64,000 nucleotides of DNA from the NCBI GenBank assembly GCA_039714555.1, contig JBDLJB010000005.1:62001-126000 (forward strand), in the 5' to 3' direction. Under the pieces are notes generated by a model. The model saw only the letters and a program-made list of their open reading frames with translations, searched no databases and was not told where the DNA came from. The stretch is from Namhaeicola sp039714555 (GTDB taxonomy: Bacteria > Bacteroidota > Bacteroidia > Flavobacteriales > Flavobacteriaceae). The translations under genes and the position numbers were made by a program. This document shows, one piece after another, positions 18,454-27,569 of the stretch (position 1 is its first letter; each line of letters begins with the position of its first letter).

Positions 18454-18912
18454 ATGAACTTAGATACAACAGATAAAAAAATTCTATTCTATTTGCAAAA
18501 GGACAGTAAAATGACCACCAAAGAGCTATCCATTTATTTAGACCTTTCAAATACCGCCATATATGAACGTGTTAAAAAATTAGAAAAATCTAAAGTTATT
18601 GAAAAGTATGTAGCTATTGTAAATAAAGAAAAAGTAGCTAAGAGTTTTATGGTTTATTGTCAGATAAAATTAGTACAGCACAAACATGAGTTTGTAAGCA
18701 AGTTTGAAAAAGAAGTGATAAAATTTGATGAGGTTTTAGAGTGTTATAATATTAGTGGGGATTATGATTATATCTTAAAAATTGTGGTTAAAAACATGAA
18801 AGCTTATCGCGATTTTTTAAATAATAAATTAACTTCTTTAGATCATATCAGCAGTGCACATAGCAACTTTATAATAAATGAAGTTAAAAATACATTGGAG
18901 ATTACTGTTTGA
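18454..18912 (+). CDS. Lrp/AsnC-family transcriptional regulator
   Basis: The 152-residue protein has an N-terminal helix-turn-helix (about 3-60, TTKELSIYLDLSNTAIYERV) and a C-terminal RAM/AsnC ligand-binding domain with the usual ISGDYDYILKI pattern near 109-119. It is divergent from the methionine gamma-lyase-like gene, and the palindromic cluster in between makes it the likely regulator of that gene and of itself. The effector is probably an amino acid, perhaps methionine, by inference from the neighbour. Confidence 0.92.
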   Translation: MNLDTTDKKILFYLQKDSKMTTKELSIYLDLSNTAIYERVKKLEKSKVIEKYVAIVNKEKVAKSFMVYCQIKLVQHKHEFVSKFEKEVIKFDEVLECYNISGDYDYILKIVVKNMKAYRDFLNNKLTSLDHISSAHSNFIINEVKNTLEITV

Positions 18913-18975
18913 TTTTTTTTTATTGATAATGAGTATTAATAATTAACCTTATCCGGTAAATAAATCATATAAAGG

Positions 18976-18983
18976 TATATTTG
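18976..18983 (+). promoter_or_regulatory. Promoter -7 element for the GNAT gene
   Basis: The plus strand reads TATATTTG (TAnnTTTG), 42 bases before the start codon at 19026. Confidence 0.4.
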
Positions 18984-19025
18984 TCTGGATGTAACAAGAT
19001 ATAGCCAATAAAAATTGTATTTGTA

Positions 19026-19538
19026 ATGATACTTGAAACAGAAAGATTATCAGTTAGAAATCTCAGTGAAAATGATTCCGATTTATTCTTTGAATTAATG
19101 AGTAATCCAAATGTAATGGACCCCATTCCTCAAAAAATTTTCACTAGAATGGAAAGTGATTCAAAATTGACTGAACTAATTTTACTTGAAAAGTCATCAT
19201 ATCCTAAAATTTGGAGTTTGACAGAAAAATGGAACGGTGAACTTATTGGAATTTGTGGTTTTCTAAAGAATAATGATGATGATTATGAAATTGCTTATCG
19301 ATTAATTGAAAACTTTTGGGGAAAAGGATATGGAACGGAAATTGTTAAAGGATTGATCGAATATAGCTTTAAAGAATTGAAAATTGATAAAATTACAGCT
19401 GATGTAAATACAAAAAATTTAAAATCTTCTAATATATTAGAGAAATTTATGACTCCTGTAAAAGAATTTTACAATGAGAAAGATAATTGTACTGATAGAA
19501 GATATGAAATAACAAAAACTGGCTACATCAAACGATAA
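19026..19538 (+). CDS. GNAT-family N-acetyltransferase (RimJ/RimL type)
   Basis: The 170-residue protein starts MILETERLSVRNLSENDSDL, the usual opening of RimJ/RimL-like acetyltransferases. The acetyl-CoA-binding region is FWGKGYGTEIVKGLIEYSF near 97-115. The acceptor could be a protein N-terminus or a small molecule; nothing in the sequence decides this. It is followed after 9 bases by a secreted protein of unknown function on the same strand. Confidence 0.85.
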   Translation: MILETERLSVRNLSENDSDLFFELMSNPNVMDPIPQKIFTRMESDSKLTELILLEKSSYPKIWSLTEKWNGELIGICGFLKNNDDDYEIAYRLIENFWGKGYGTEIVKGLIEYSFKELKIDKITADVNTKNLKSSNILEKFMTPVKEFYNEKDNCTDRRYEITKTGYIKR

Positions 19539-19547
19539 CATTAATCA

Positions 19548-20096
19548 ATGAAATTTCAAAAATTTATAGTATTACTTCTTTTTTTGACAACAGGATCTCT
19601 ATTTGCTCAAAATACCGATTTGTTAGTAAAGGATATTATTTCAAAATCTAAGATTATTAAAGACAATATAGATATCTACGATAATAAAATTACTCAGGTT
19701 TTAAATGAGTCAACAGAAGGTGGAATGGCAACAGCATATTGTGATAAAGCCGAGCTAAAATTGATACAGATTATTTGGTTTGGAGAAATTGGAAAAAATA
19801 TTATTGAATATTACTTTGATCAAGATCAACTTATTTTTGTTTCTACCCAAGATTTTAACTACAATCGGCCAATTTATTTCGATCAAAAAACACCAAAAAA
19901 TATTGTTGTCAATGAAGTATATGATCCTGACAAAACAACTGTTAAAGAAAATAGATTTTACTTCAATAATGAAAAACTTTTCTTATGGTATAATAATGAC
20001 AAGCAAGAAATTGATATAACATTAGAACAAAATGTTATTAAAGGGGAAAAATTATTAGTAGATGCTAATAGAAGAAAAGAAGCATTAAAAAAATAA
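19548..20096 (+). CDS. Secreted protein of unknown function
   Basis: The 182-residue protein has a clear signal peptide (MKFQKFIVLLLFLTTGSLFAQ, cleavage likely after Ala20). The mature part is mixed and charged, rich in Asn, Asp and Lys, with no motif I recognise; IGKNIIEYYFDQDQLIFV and FYFNNEKLFLWYNN suggest beta strands. It is probably periplasmic or exported and probably co-transcribed with the GNAT gene 9 bases upstream. It converges on the YceI gene. Confidence 0.75.
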   Translation: MKFQKFIVLLLFLTTGSLFAQNTDLLVKDIISKSKIIKDNIDIYDNKITQVLNESTEGGMATAYCDKAELKLIQIIWFGEIGKNIIEYYFDQDQLIFVSTQDFNYNRPIYFDQKTPKNIVVNEVYDPDKTTVKENRFYFNNEKLFLWYNNDKQEIDITLEQNVIKGEKLLVDANRRKEALKK

Positions 20097-20113
20097 AGGT
20101 TTAATATTAGAAA

Positions 20114-20695
20114 TTATTTACTAGCTTTTACTTCAACAGTTAATTCCATCTCATCATCAATGAATTTATCTTTAAGATCATTAAAAAATGATTTTGATTT
20201 ATAAGTAACATTCCATTTAGATCGATCAATTTTAAAAGTATCACTTTTAAAATCTAATTTATTACCATCAATAGTTACTGTAGCTAAAAATTCAACAGGA
20301 TTGGTCTTGTCTTTTAAAGTAAGTTTACCTTTTATTAAGGTTTTACCTTCTTTTTCCTCACTGCTATTTATAATAAATTTTGCAGTTGGGTAGGTAGTTA
20401 CATCAAAAAAATCATTACTTTTTAAGTGATCTACTAATTTTTTATTATAAGCATTATCAGCAGCTAGATCAAGATTAACAATGCTATTCATCTCAATTAT
20501 AAATTCACCTCCAACAATCTTATTATTCTTAATAGTAAAAAAACCATCTTTTAGATTAATTGTACCATAATGCGAGCCGGTAGGTTTAAAACCTTTCCAT
20601 TTAAGTATGGCATTTTCGGTATTTGTTTTATAATTGGTTTGTGCAAAGCCAATAAAGCCTACTAATAAGAGTAATGTTAAAATTAGATTTTTCAT
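20114..20695 (-). CDS. YceI-family periplasmic lipid-binding protein
   Basis: The 193-residue protein has a signal peptide (MKNLILTLLLLVGFIGFAQ) and a YceI-type lipocalin-like barrel. Typical pieces are AILKWKGFKPTGSHYGTINLKDGFF, MNSIVNLDL, HLKSNDFFDVTTYPTAKF and the C-terminal DDEMELTVEVKA. Family members bind isoprenoid quinone-like lipids in the periplasm; the physiological role in Bacteroidota is not settled. It lies downstream of the M1 peptidase gene but is separated from it by a terminator hairpin. Confidence 0.92.
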   Translation of the reverse strand: MKNLILTLLLLVGFIGFAQTNYKTNTENAILKWKGFKPTGSHYGTINLKDGFFTIKNNKIVGGEFIIEMNSIVNLDLAADNAYNKKLVDHLKSNDFFDVTTYPTAKFIINSSEEKEGKTLIKGKLTLKDKTNPVEFLATVTIDGNKLDFKSDTFKIDRSKWNVTYKSKSFFNDLKDKFIDDEMELTVEVKASK

Positions 20696-20723
20696 GATCT
20701 TTAATTTTTAGTTAATATATGAA

Positions 20724-20762
20724 AAAAATACCAAAGTCAAATTGTATGACTTTGGTATTTTT
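20724..20762 (-). terminator. Intrinsic terminator downstream of the M1 peptidase gene
   Basis: A perfect inverted repeat with 16-base arms (20724-20739 and 20747-20762) surrounds a 7-base loop; the core is ACCAAAGTCA/TGACTTTGGT. In the minus direction the stem ends in a T-run. It starts 11 bases past the peptidase stop codon. Confidence 0.88.
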
Positions 20763-20773
20763 AAAGTTAATAC

Positions 20774-23050
20774 TTACTGATCAACATTTTTCTTTTTAAA
20801 TTTATCAAATTGTGTGTCTTCTTTTTTCTTTGGCCAACTGTTATTGCTTTGATCAACATCGGCAGTTAATTTTTTTGGATCAATATTTATTTCTTTGATC
20901 TCTTTATCGGTTGCAAATAATTTTTTGATCTCTTTATCATTGAATCTCCAAATTTCTGCAGGGAAATATTTTTCTTCTTTAGTACCGTCTTTATAAATAA
21001 TTTCAGCAATAATTGGCATTACCAATCCTCCTGGTTTTTCAAAGATAATTTCATAGAAATATTTAGTATTTTTTAATTGCTTAATCTCTTCGTTGCTATA
21101 GTTGTCTTTTAGATAATCATTCAAAAATTTAAAATCGTTAATCGGATCAGTATTATTTGCCATATCAGGCGTATAATCATCACTATCAGGATCAACTAAA
21201 AACAAAGCCGGTAAGAAATTATTTACATCAACACCATACATTTGGGCCATTCTTTTGGCTCTTTTTGTAGGTTTATCAGTAACTACATATTTTCTTACAT
21301 TTTTTATACCTATATCATTGTATTCGGTAGTATAGAACCATCCTCTCCAAAACCAGTCAAGATCAGTACCTGAAGCATCTTCCATGGTTCTAAAGAAATC
21401 GCTAGGAACAGGATGTTTAAATTTCCATCTGTTGGCATAAGTTTCAAAAGCTTTGTCAAATAATTCATGTCCCAAAATTACTTCACGTAACATATATAAA
21501 CCAGCAGCAGGTTTAGAATAGGCATTGTAACCGCTATTAAATACATTGTCATGGGAGGTCATTATTGGTGTAATTCTACTTTGATCACCACTCATATAAT
21601 TAACTACATTGTTTGGAAAAGCCCTTGAAGGAAATCCTGATTCAAAACTTTGTTCTGCCAATAATTGTGCAAAAGTATTTAATCCTTCATCCATCCAACC
21701 CCATTGTCGTTCATCAGAATTTACGATCATTGGAAACCAGTTATGACCCACTTCGTGAATAATAACACCAATCACTCCATTACGTGTTCTTTGGCTATAA
21801 GTTCCATCTTCTTTTGGGCGCCCAAAATTAAAACAGATCATTGGATATTCCATTCCTTGTTGTTTAGCATTTACTGAAATGGCTTTATGGTAAGGATAAT
21901 CAAACATTTGTTTAGAATAACTTTTAAGGGTATGAGCAACAACTTTAGTTGAATATTCTTCCCATAATGGGTTTCCTTCTTTTGGATATACAGAAACAGC
22001 CATAACTGTTTTATCGCTAAGTTTAACAGCTTGCATATCTAAAATATATTTTCTGGAGGTTGCAAAAGCAAAATCACGAACATTTTCGGCTCTCATTTTC
22101 CAGGTCTTGGTTTTTTTAGAAACTTTCTTTTCTCTTTCTATTGCTTCTTCTTGTGTCGCAATAATAACAGGCTTGTCAAATGATTTTTGAGCTTTTTCAT
22201 ATCTCTTCCATTGCTTTTTGCTAAGCATTTCTTTTCTGTTCAAAATATGACCTGTAGCTTCTAAAATATGATCATCGGGTGTAGTGATATTCACATCAAA
22301 ATTTCCAAAAGGCAAAGAAAATTCACCACGACCTAAAAATTGCATAGTTTGCCAACCTTCAACATCATTGTAAACTGCCATACGAGGATAGAATTGAGCA
22401 ATGATATAACCATTATTACCATCTTTAAAAGGCTCGTAACCAGACCTGCCTCTTGTAACTGTATAATTAGGTATATTATACCACCATTTGATCTTAAAGC
22501 TTATTTTTTCTCCGGGTTTTAATGTGTTAGGAATATCAACACGCATCATAGTTTCGTTAATTGTGAATGAAATTTCACTACCATCCATATTTTTAACGAA
22601 ATCAATTTTAAAACCACCATCAAATGGTTTACCTAAAAAAGATTGTGTAAATTTAGTGGGATTGTAAAAAACACCGGGTCCATCTGCTTTAACATCATTT
22701 GTTCTAGCATTGGCAGCTCTAATATTTTGATCTAATTGTACCCAAAGATACTCTAATTCATCAGGTGAATTATTGTGATAAGTAATCGTTTCTTCACCAT
22801 AAATTTTTTGTTTTTCATCATCTAAAATGATATCCATTTTATAATCAGCTTGTTGCTGATAATATTCAGGTCCCGGAGCACCTGAGGCTGTGCGATAAAC
22901 ATTAGGTGTAGGCAATTCTTCTTTTAATTGTTTGAATTTACTTACGTTGTAGTGACCGGGTTGTTTTTCTTTAGCTGCTTCTTTTTCCTGAGCAAAGCCT
23001 GCAAAAAAAACAAGAACAAAACTTAAAGTTAATAAAGTTAATTTCTTCAT
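20774..23050 (-). CDS. M1-family metallopeptidase, secreted
   Basis: The 758-residue protein has a signal peptide (first 20 residues) and the gluzincin zinc motif HEVGH at 432-436, with the third ligand Glu455 in MDEGLNTF. The N-terminal part forms the beta-rich domain of M1 aminopeptidases. The usual GxMEN exopeptidase motif is not evident; QQGMEYPMI at 398-406 takes its place, as is common in this Bacteroidota subgroup. It probably degrades peptides in the periplasm or outside the cell. A DUF6702-type gene lies 74 bases upstream on the same strand. Confidence 0.92.
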   Translation of the reverse strand: MKKLTLLTLSFVLVFFAGFAQEKEAAKEKQPGHYNVSKFKQLKEELPTPNVYRTASGAPGPEYYQQQADYKMDIILDDEKQKIYGEETITYHNNSPDELEYLWVQLDQNIRAANARTNDVKADGPGVFYNPTKFTQSFLGKPFDGGFKIDFVKNMDGSEISFTINETMMRVDIPNTLKPGEKISFKIKWWYNIPNYTVTRGRSGYEPFKDGNNGYIIAQFYPRMAVYNDVEGWQTMQFLGRGEFSLPFGNFDVNITTPDDHILEATGHILNRKEMLSKKQWKRYEKAQKSFDKPVIIATQEEAIEREKKVSKKTKTWKMRAENVRDFAFATSRKYILDMQAVKLSDKTVMAVSVYPKEGNPLWEEYSTKVVAHTLKSYSKQMFDYPYHKAISVNAKQQGMEYPMICFNFGRPKEDGTYSQRTRNGVIGVIIHEVGHNWFPMIVNSDERQWGWMDEGLNTFAQLLAEQSFESGFPSRAFPNNVVNYMSGDQSRITPIMTSHDNVFNSGYNAYSKPAAGLYMLREVILGHELFDKAFETYANRWKFKHPVPSDFFRTMEDASGTDLDWFWRGWFYTTEYNDIGIKNVRKYVVTDKPTKRAKRMAQMYGVDVNNFLPALFLVDPDSDDYTPDMANNTDPINDFKFLNDYLKDNYSNEEIKQLKNTKYFYEIIFEKPGGLVMPIIAEIIYKDGTKEEKYFPAEIWRFNDKEIKKLFATDKEIKEINIDPKKLTADVDQSNNSWPKKKEDTQFDKFKKKNVDQ

Positions 23051-23124
23051 TTGTTTTCTATAAATTTATTGATTTTTAAATAATTTCCGAATATAATCTT
23101 TTTGTATAAGAAGGAAATGTAATG

Positions 23125-23625
23125 TTAAAATTTTAACAAATCTTTATCATTATCTTTTATAAGAATAAAGGTCTTTTGTTGATTGTAGATATTGAGTTTT
23201 ATATAATTTTGTTGCTCTTCAAATTCTTCAAAAAGCATTCTATTTTGTACTTCAAGGGCTTTAATATTTTCGATATCAGTAATTTCTAAATAAAAATATA
23301 CCACATCATTCTCATATTCTTTACCAAGATATTGATAGGTTTTTACCTGGTTATTGATCTTAATATTAAATTTTTGATTTATATATAATGCAATGAATTT
23401 ATTAGCTTCTGAAAGCTCATTTTCTGTAGCGAGTTCAAATGACTTATTAAAACGATTGTTTATTGTTTTTTCAACATCATCAATAAAAAAACGCATGGTA
23501 ATTTGTACAGATTCCTTTTCTTGAATATAATCAATTTTAGTTAGACTGATATAATATTTATGTAGGGTAAAAGCAAAAAGAGGAAGGACAGTTAAAATGA
23601 GTATGATTTTTTTAAATTTCATCAT
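23125..23625 (-). CDS. DUF6702-type secreted protein
   Basis: The 166-residue protein has an N-terminal signal or anchor (about 5-22) followed by HKYYISLTKIDYIQEKESVQITMRFFIDDVE, the typical start of DUF6702 proteins found next to M1 peptidases in flavobacteria. Its function is unknown. The genomic pairing suggests a role linked to the peptidase at the cell envelope, which is inference from context only. Confidence 0.75.
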   Translation of the reverse strand: MMKFKKIILILTVLPLFAFTLHKYYISLTKIDYIQEKESVQITMRFFIDDVEKTINNRFNKSFELATENELSEANKFIALYINQKFNIKINNQVKTYQYLGKEYENDVVYFYLEITDIENIKALEVQNRMLFEEFEEQQNYIKLNIYNQQKTFILIKDNDKDLLKF

Positions 23626-23709
23626 AAATTCTTATTTTGTGTTGCAAATGTCAGTAATCGATTCATATTTGGCAAAAAATAAAGTATAAATTTATCCTAA
23701 AAAATTATT

Positions 23710-24315
23710 TTGGAAACCTATAAAGAGATAATTCAGTTTTATAAAAAAGATCCTGTTTTATACAATGCTATTGTGCAATTAGATGATAAAATCAAGCCTG
23801 AACCAAGTGTTGATGTTTATAAAAGTTTATTGGCCTCAATTGTTTCACAACAACTAAATACAAAAGTGGCAGATATTATTTGGCAACGGTTTACAGATCT
23901 GTTTATTAACCGATACCCACATGCTAATATTTTATTAGAAATGCCACATGAAGAAGTTAGAAAAGTTGGCTTATCAAACAGTAAAGTTAATTATGTAAAA
24001 AATGTAGCAGAATTTTCACTTAATAATAATATCTCGTTTGAATATTTACAGCAAAGAACAGATGTTGAAATTATTGATTATTTAACTCAAATTAAAGGAG
24101 TTGGTAAATGGACTGTACAAATGATCTTGATGTTCCCAATGGACAGACCTAATGTTTTTCCGGTTGATGATCTTGGAATTCAAAGAGCGATAAAAAATTT
24201 GTACAATGTAACATTAGAGAAAAAGGAATTAAAACATAAATTAATTAAGATCTCGGATAATTGGCATCCTTATAAAACACTTGCTTGCAAATATTTATGG
24301 AAGATGATCGATTAG
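23710..24315 (+). CDS. HhH-GPD DNA glycosylase (AlkA/MAG-like)
   Basis: The 201-residue protein is a helix-hairpin-helix base-excision glycosylase. The hairpin is LTQIKGVGKWTVQMILMF near 123-140, followed by the catalytic-Asp loop FPVDDLGIQRAI. It resembles DNA-3-methyladenine glycosylase II, which removes alkylated purines. The frame opens with a TTG codon (METYKEI) and no in-frame ATG precedes it, so translation probably starts at TTG. It converges on the paralogue cluster. Confidence 0.87.
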   Translation: METYKEIIQFYKKDPVLYNAIVQLDDKIKPEPSVDVYKSLLASIVSQQLNTKVADIIWQRFTDLFINRYPHANILLEMPHEEVRKVGLSNSKVNYVKNVAEFSLNNNISFEYLQQRTDVEIIDYLTQIKGVGKWTVQMILMFPMDRPNVFPVDDLGIQRAIKNLYNVTLEKKELKHKLIKISDNWHPYKTLACKYLWKMID

Positions 24316-24333
24316 ATTTGAAAAGGATTTATT

Positions 24334-25131
24334 TTACTTATCAATCTGTTGAATCGATTGTAAATAATTTGTTTTATTCTTAATAAAAATATCAACCATT
24401 TCAAGATATCGTTCTTTTTCAAATAAGCTTATGATACCTTTTGATATACAATAATAAATAAAATCGTTGATATTTTCTTGAGGAATTTGTATAGTTTGTA
24501 TAAAGAAATCATCTTTAAAATGTGCTTTAATTTCTTGAATTCTAATTTTGTTTATGGCATCAATTTCATCCTGATCCATTAAGGCTTTTAGTTTTCGATG
24601 TTTTTTGCGATTTCCGGAAATGATGTTGTATAAATCATCAATTCCACCTTTTTGCCCTAAAAGCATTGCCAAAATAACTATTGGCGTACTTTCCTGACTG
24701 TAATAATTCAATTTTCTTTCAATTTGATTAAGAGGTTTTTTATCCGCATTTGGCAACCCTAGAGGGTTGGTTGGTTGTTTATTTTTAAAAATAACCACTT
24801 CATCAAGTTTGTTGGTATTGAATTCTAATTTAACAGCTAATTCCTTGTCGGATAAATGCTGCTTGTTAATAATAACTTTTTTGACCATATATTGAATGTC
24901 AGAAAACATTAAAGTATCATTTTCTTTTACAGATATTTTAAATTCACCATCCATATTGCTCAATGAACCTCTGTTAGAAGAAATATTAATCACATGAACA
25001 TTAGCTATTGATACCGAATCATTTTTTATATGACCTCGTATCAATTTTCTATCTTTTTGAGAAAAAATTTGCTGTGAAAAAGCGAATAAGATGATTAAGT
25101 AAAAAACAGGCTTAGTTTTCATTAGGTTCAT
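24334..25131 (-). CDS. CarboxypepD_reg-like secreted protein, paralogue 3 of 3
   Basis: The 265-residue protein has a signal peptide, a carboxypeptidase-regulatory-like beta-sandwich of about 90 residues (IRGHIKNDSVSIANVHVINI, then NMDGEFKISVKENDTLMFSD), and a C-terminal helical region of unknown role. A second start, MKTKPV at 25122, is equally likely. It overlaps the end of the upstream paralogue by up to 20 bases. Long stretches match that paralogue almost base for base, so the duplication or a later gene conversion is recent. Function unknown; such proteins are normally periplasmic or in the outer membrane. Confidence 0.82.
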   Translation of the reverse strand: MNLMKTKPVFYLIILFAFSQQIFSQKDRKLIRGHIKNDSVSIANVHVINISSNRGSLSNMDGEFKISVKENDTLMFSDIQYMVKKVIINKQHLSDKELAVKLEFNTNKLDEVVIFKNKQPTNPLGLPNADKKPLNQIERKLNYYSQESTPIVILAMLLGQKGGIDDLYNIISGNRKKHRKLKALMDQDEIDAINKIRIQEIKAHFKDDFFIQTIQIPQENINDFIYYCISKGIISLFEKERYLEMVDIFIKNKTNYLQSIQQIDK

Positions 25132-25921
25132 TATATTTTTTACTTTCCTTTAAAAATACATCAATTAATTCAATATTGCTATTTTTTAAAAAAAGATCAA
25201 CTATACCTTTTGGGAGACAAAAAAAGATAAAATCATCAATTTGTTCAACCGGAATAGATAAGTTTTTAATAAAAAAATCATCTTTAAAATATGTTCTAAT
25301 TTCTTGTACTCTAATTTTGTTTATGGCATCAATTTCATCCTGATCCATTAATGATTTTAGCTTTCGATGTTTTTTGCGATTTCCGGAAATGATATTATAG
25401 ATATCTTCAATACCGCCACCCGGTCTCGGAATAAATAAACCTAATATTGGGTTTAGAATTAAGGCATCTAGCAAAACATTAGGAGTGCTTTTTTGACTGT
25501 AATAATTCAATTTTCTTTCAATTTGATTAAGAGGTTCTTTACCCGCATTTGGCAACCCTAGAGGATTGTTTGGTTGTTTATTTTTAAAAATAACCACTTC
25601 ATCAAGTTTGTTGGTATTGAATACTAGTTTAACAGTTAATTCCTTGTCGGATAAATGCTGCTTGTTGATAATAATTTTTTTGACCATATATTGAATGTCA
25701 GAAAACATTAAAGTATCATTTTCTTTTACAGATATTTGAAATTTACCATTTTTATTACTTAAGCTACCTCTATTAGAAGAAATATTAATAATATGCACAT
25801 TTTCAATTGATACGGAGTCGTTCTTAATTTCTCCGGTAATTATAATTCTATCTTTTTGTGCATAGATTTGAAAAGAAAAAATAAATAAAATGATACTATA
25901 AAAGAACCGATATATTTTCAT
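25112..25921 (-). CDS. CarboxypepD_reg-like secreted protein, paralogue 2 of 3
   Basis: The 269-residue protein has the same layout as its downstream copy: a signal peptide, a beta-sandwich with NKNGKFQISVKENDTLMFSD, then the segment NIISGNRKKHRKLKSLMDQ. Differences concentrate in the N-terminal signal, in a Pro/Gly-rich insertion (PILGLFIPRPGGGIED) and in the last 60 residues. Its start overlaps the stop of the upstream paralogue by 4 bases, so the three are translationally coupled. Confidence 0.82.
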   Translation of the reverse strand: MKIYRFFYSIILFIFSFQIYAQKDRIIITGEIKNDSVSIENVHIINISSNRGSLSNKNGKFQISVKENDTLMFSDIQYMVKKIIINKQHLSDKELTVKLVFNTNKLDEVVIFKNKQPNNPLGLPNAGKEPLNQIERKLNYYSQKSTPNVLLDALILNPILGLFIPRPGGGIEDIYNIISGNRKKHRKLKSLMDQDEIDAINKIRVQEIRTYFKDDFFIKNLSIPVEQIDDFIFFCLPKGIVDLFLKNSNIELIDVFLKESKKYNEPNEN

Positions 25922-26745
25922 TCGTTATTTTTAAAGTTTTTACTCTCTGCTAAAAATACATCAATCATTTCAATTTTTTTGTTTTTTAAATATAGATCAA
26001 TTATTCCTTTTGTTTCACAGAAAATAATAAATGCATCAATTTGATTGATAGAAATACTTAATGTTTCCATAAAAAATTTATCACCAAATTCAATTCTTAT
26101 CTTTTCGGGAGCTGATTTAGCATTTTGTTGATATATTCTTTCTATTTCTTTTAGATTTCTTTTGGTTTTACCAATTTTCTTGATCTCTTTTGTTAGTGGT
26201 TTTAGTATAAAAGCCGCCAAACCAATTATATCACCTCCAATGGGTACATTTGGATCGGTTGGATCCGGCATTTTGTCAGGATCTAATTGTTTAGCAACAG
26301 ATAAAGAAGGAATGCTAAAATCCATGCTGCCAAAATCTAATGCAGAATTTACTTTTGTAACAGTATCTTTAAATTTTTTAGTATCACTTGTAAGATTACC
26401 TGTTAGATCATGTGCTTTTAACTCAACTTCGGCAAGTGTATTTGTTTTAGGCAATAGATCAATAATAATATATTTACTTTTTAGATGCTGTTTAGAAATT
26501 TGAATTTCTATTCGATAAAATTGAATATCCGAAAATAACAAAGTATCGTTTTCTTTTGCAAAGATCTTAAATTCACCTTTTTTATTACTGATTGTTCCCT
26601 CTTTAGAAGTTTTATTGAGAATATGCACATTTTCTATAGGGATAGAATCACTCAGTACTATCCCTTTGACAAGAACACGGTTGTCTTGAGCATTAATATT
26701 TACAATTAAAAATAGAGCAATGATTAGGTTTAGTTGATTCATCAC
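25918..26745 (-). CDS. CarboxypepD_reg-like secreted protein, paralogue 1 of 3
   Basis: The 275-residue protein is the first and most diverged of the three. It has a signal peptide, a beta-sandwich (VKGIVLSDSIPIENVHILNK, then KKGEFKIFAKENDTLLFSD), an Asp/Pro-rich middle (LDPDKMPDPTDPNVPIGGD), and a C-terminal tail ending FLAESKNFKNNE that aligns with the ends of the other two. The central NRKKHRK segment is replaced by KIGKTKRNLKEIERIYQ. Function is unknown. It is divergent from pepE. Confidence 0.82.
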   Translation of the reverse strand: MMNQLNLIIALFLIVNINAQDNRVLVKGIVLSDSIPIENVHILNKTSKEGTISNKKGEFKIFAKENDTLLFSDIQFYRIEIQISKQHLKSKYIIIDLLPKTNTLAEVELKAHDLTGNLTSDTKKFKDTVTKVNSALDFGSMDFSIPSLSVAKQLDPDKMPDPTDPNVPIGGDIIGLAAFILKPLTKEIKKIGKTKRNLKEIERIYQQNAKSAPEKIRIEFGDKFFMETLSISINQIDAFIIFCETKGIIDLYLKNKKIEMIDVFLAESKNFKNNE

Positions 26746-26797
26746 CTCAAAGAAACAATACTATTATCTTAAAAATAATTAATAAAGTGATAAACTT

Positions 26798-26827
26798 TTG
26801 TTAAAGGCTTTGAATTATTTAAATTTG
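26798..26827 (+). promoter_or_regulatory. pepE promoter with -33 and -7 elements
   Basis: TTG at 26798-26800 and TAAATTTG at 26820-26827 are separated by 19 bases, matching the Bacteroidota -33/-7 layout. The predicted transcription start near 26834 gives a leader of about 13 bases before the ATG at 26847. Confidence 0.6.
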
Positions 26828-26846
26828 GTAAAAACTTAGAAGTATT

Positions 26847-27569
26847 ATGAAAAAAATGATTATTGCCAGTACTTCAACTGTTCACGGTAGCGGTTATTTA
26901 GAATATATATTACCAACTTTAAATATTTTTTTTAAGGATATTGAGGAAATGTTATTTATTCCTTATGCGCGCCCAAGTGGAATGACCTATAATGAATATA
27001 CTGATATTGCTAGAAAAGGTTTTGCTAGAATTAATATTGAAGTAAAAGGAATTCATGAGTTTAATAACCCAATAAAAGCAATACAAAATGCAAAAGCAAT
27101 TTTTGTTGGTGGAGGCAATACTTTTTTACTTGTTAAAACTCTGTATGATAAAAATTTGATGGCGGTTATTAGAGAAGTTGTAAAAAATGGTATACCTTAT
27201 TTTGGTACAAGTGCCGGAAGTAATATTACCGGTATGACTATGCAAACAACTAATGATATGCCAATTGTGTTTCCACCCAGTTATACTACTTTAGATCTAA
27301 TTCCTTTTAATATCAACCCTCATTATATTGATCCTGATCCAAAATCAACTCATAAAGGAGAGACCCGTGAAACACGAATTATCGAATATCTAATGTGTAA
27401 TGATATTCCGGTTTTGGGAATAAGAGAAGGTAGTTGGTTGGAAGTTTTTGGAGAATCAATTATATTGAAAGGTAAATTACCTGCACGATTATTTCGTCAG
27501 GGCGAAGAACCGGCAGAATTAATACCGGATTATAATTTACAAACAGAGTTTAAAATTGATAAACAATAG
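26847..27569 (+). CDS. pepE: Dipeptidase E (alpha-aspartyl dipeptidase, S51)
   Basis: The 240-residue cytosolic serine peptidase hydrolyses dipeptides with N-terminal aspartate. The S51 signatures are FVGGGNTFLL at 86-95, the nucleophile Ser122 in FGTSAGSN and the catalytic-region His in NINPHYIDP near 159. The gene end overlaps the convergent KAS III-like gene by 20 bases. Confidence 0.93.
   Translation: MKKMIIASTSTVHGSGYLEYILPTLNIFFKDIEEMLFIPYARPSGMTYNEYTDIARKGFARINIEVKGIHEFNNPIKAIQNAKAIFVGGGNTFLLVKTLYDKNLMAVIREVVKNGIPYFGTSAGSNITGMTMQTTNDMPIVFPPSYTTLDLIPFNINPHYIDPDPKSTHKGETRETRIIEYLMCNDIPVLGIREGSWLEVFGESIILKGKLPARLFRQGEEPAELIPDYNLQTEFKIDKQ

Larger units (their letters stand above)
24334..26745 (-). 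repeat. Tandem gene triplication
   Basis: Three consecutive paralogous genes share order, orientation and domain layout. Copies 2 and 3 share long near-identical DNA blocks, for example around 24530-25000 and 25310-25790, while copy 1 is recognisable only at the protein level. Blocks of identity broken by diverged ends suggest gene conversion. Confidence 0.85.

Noticed and set aside
24334..26745. CRISPR or direct-repeat array
   Set aside because: The repeated blocks are coding sequence of tandem paralogues, several hundred bases long with no spacer structure; no array was seen anywhere in the window.
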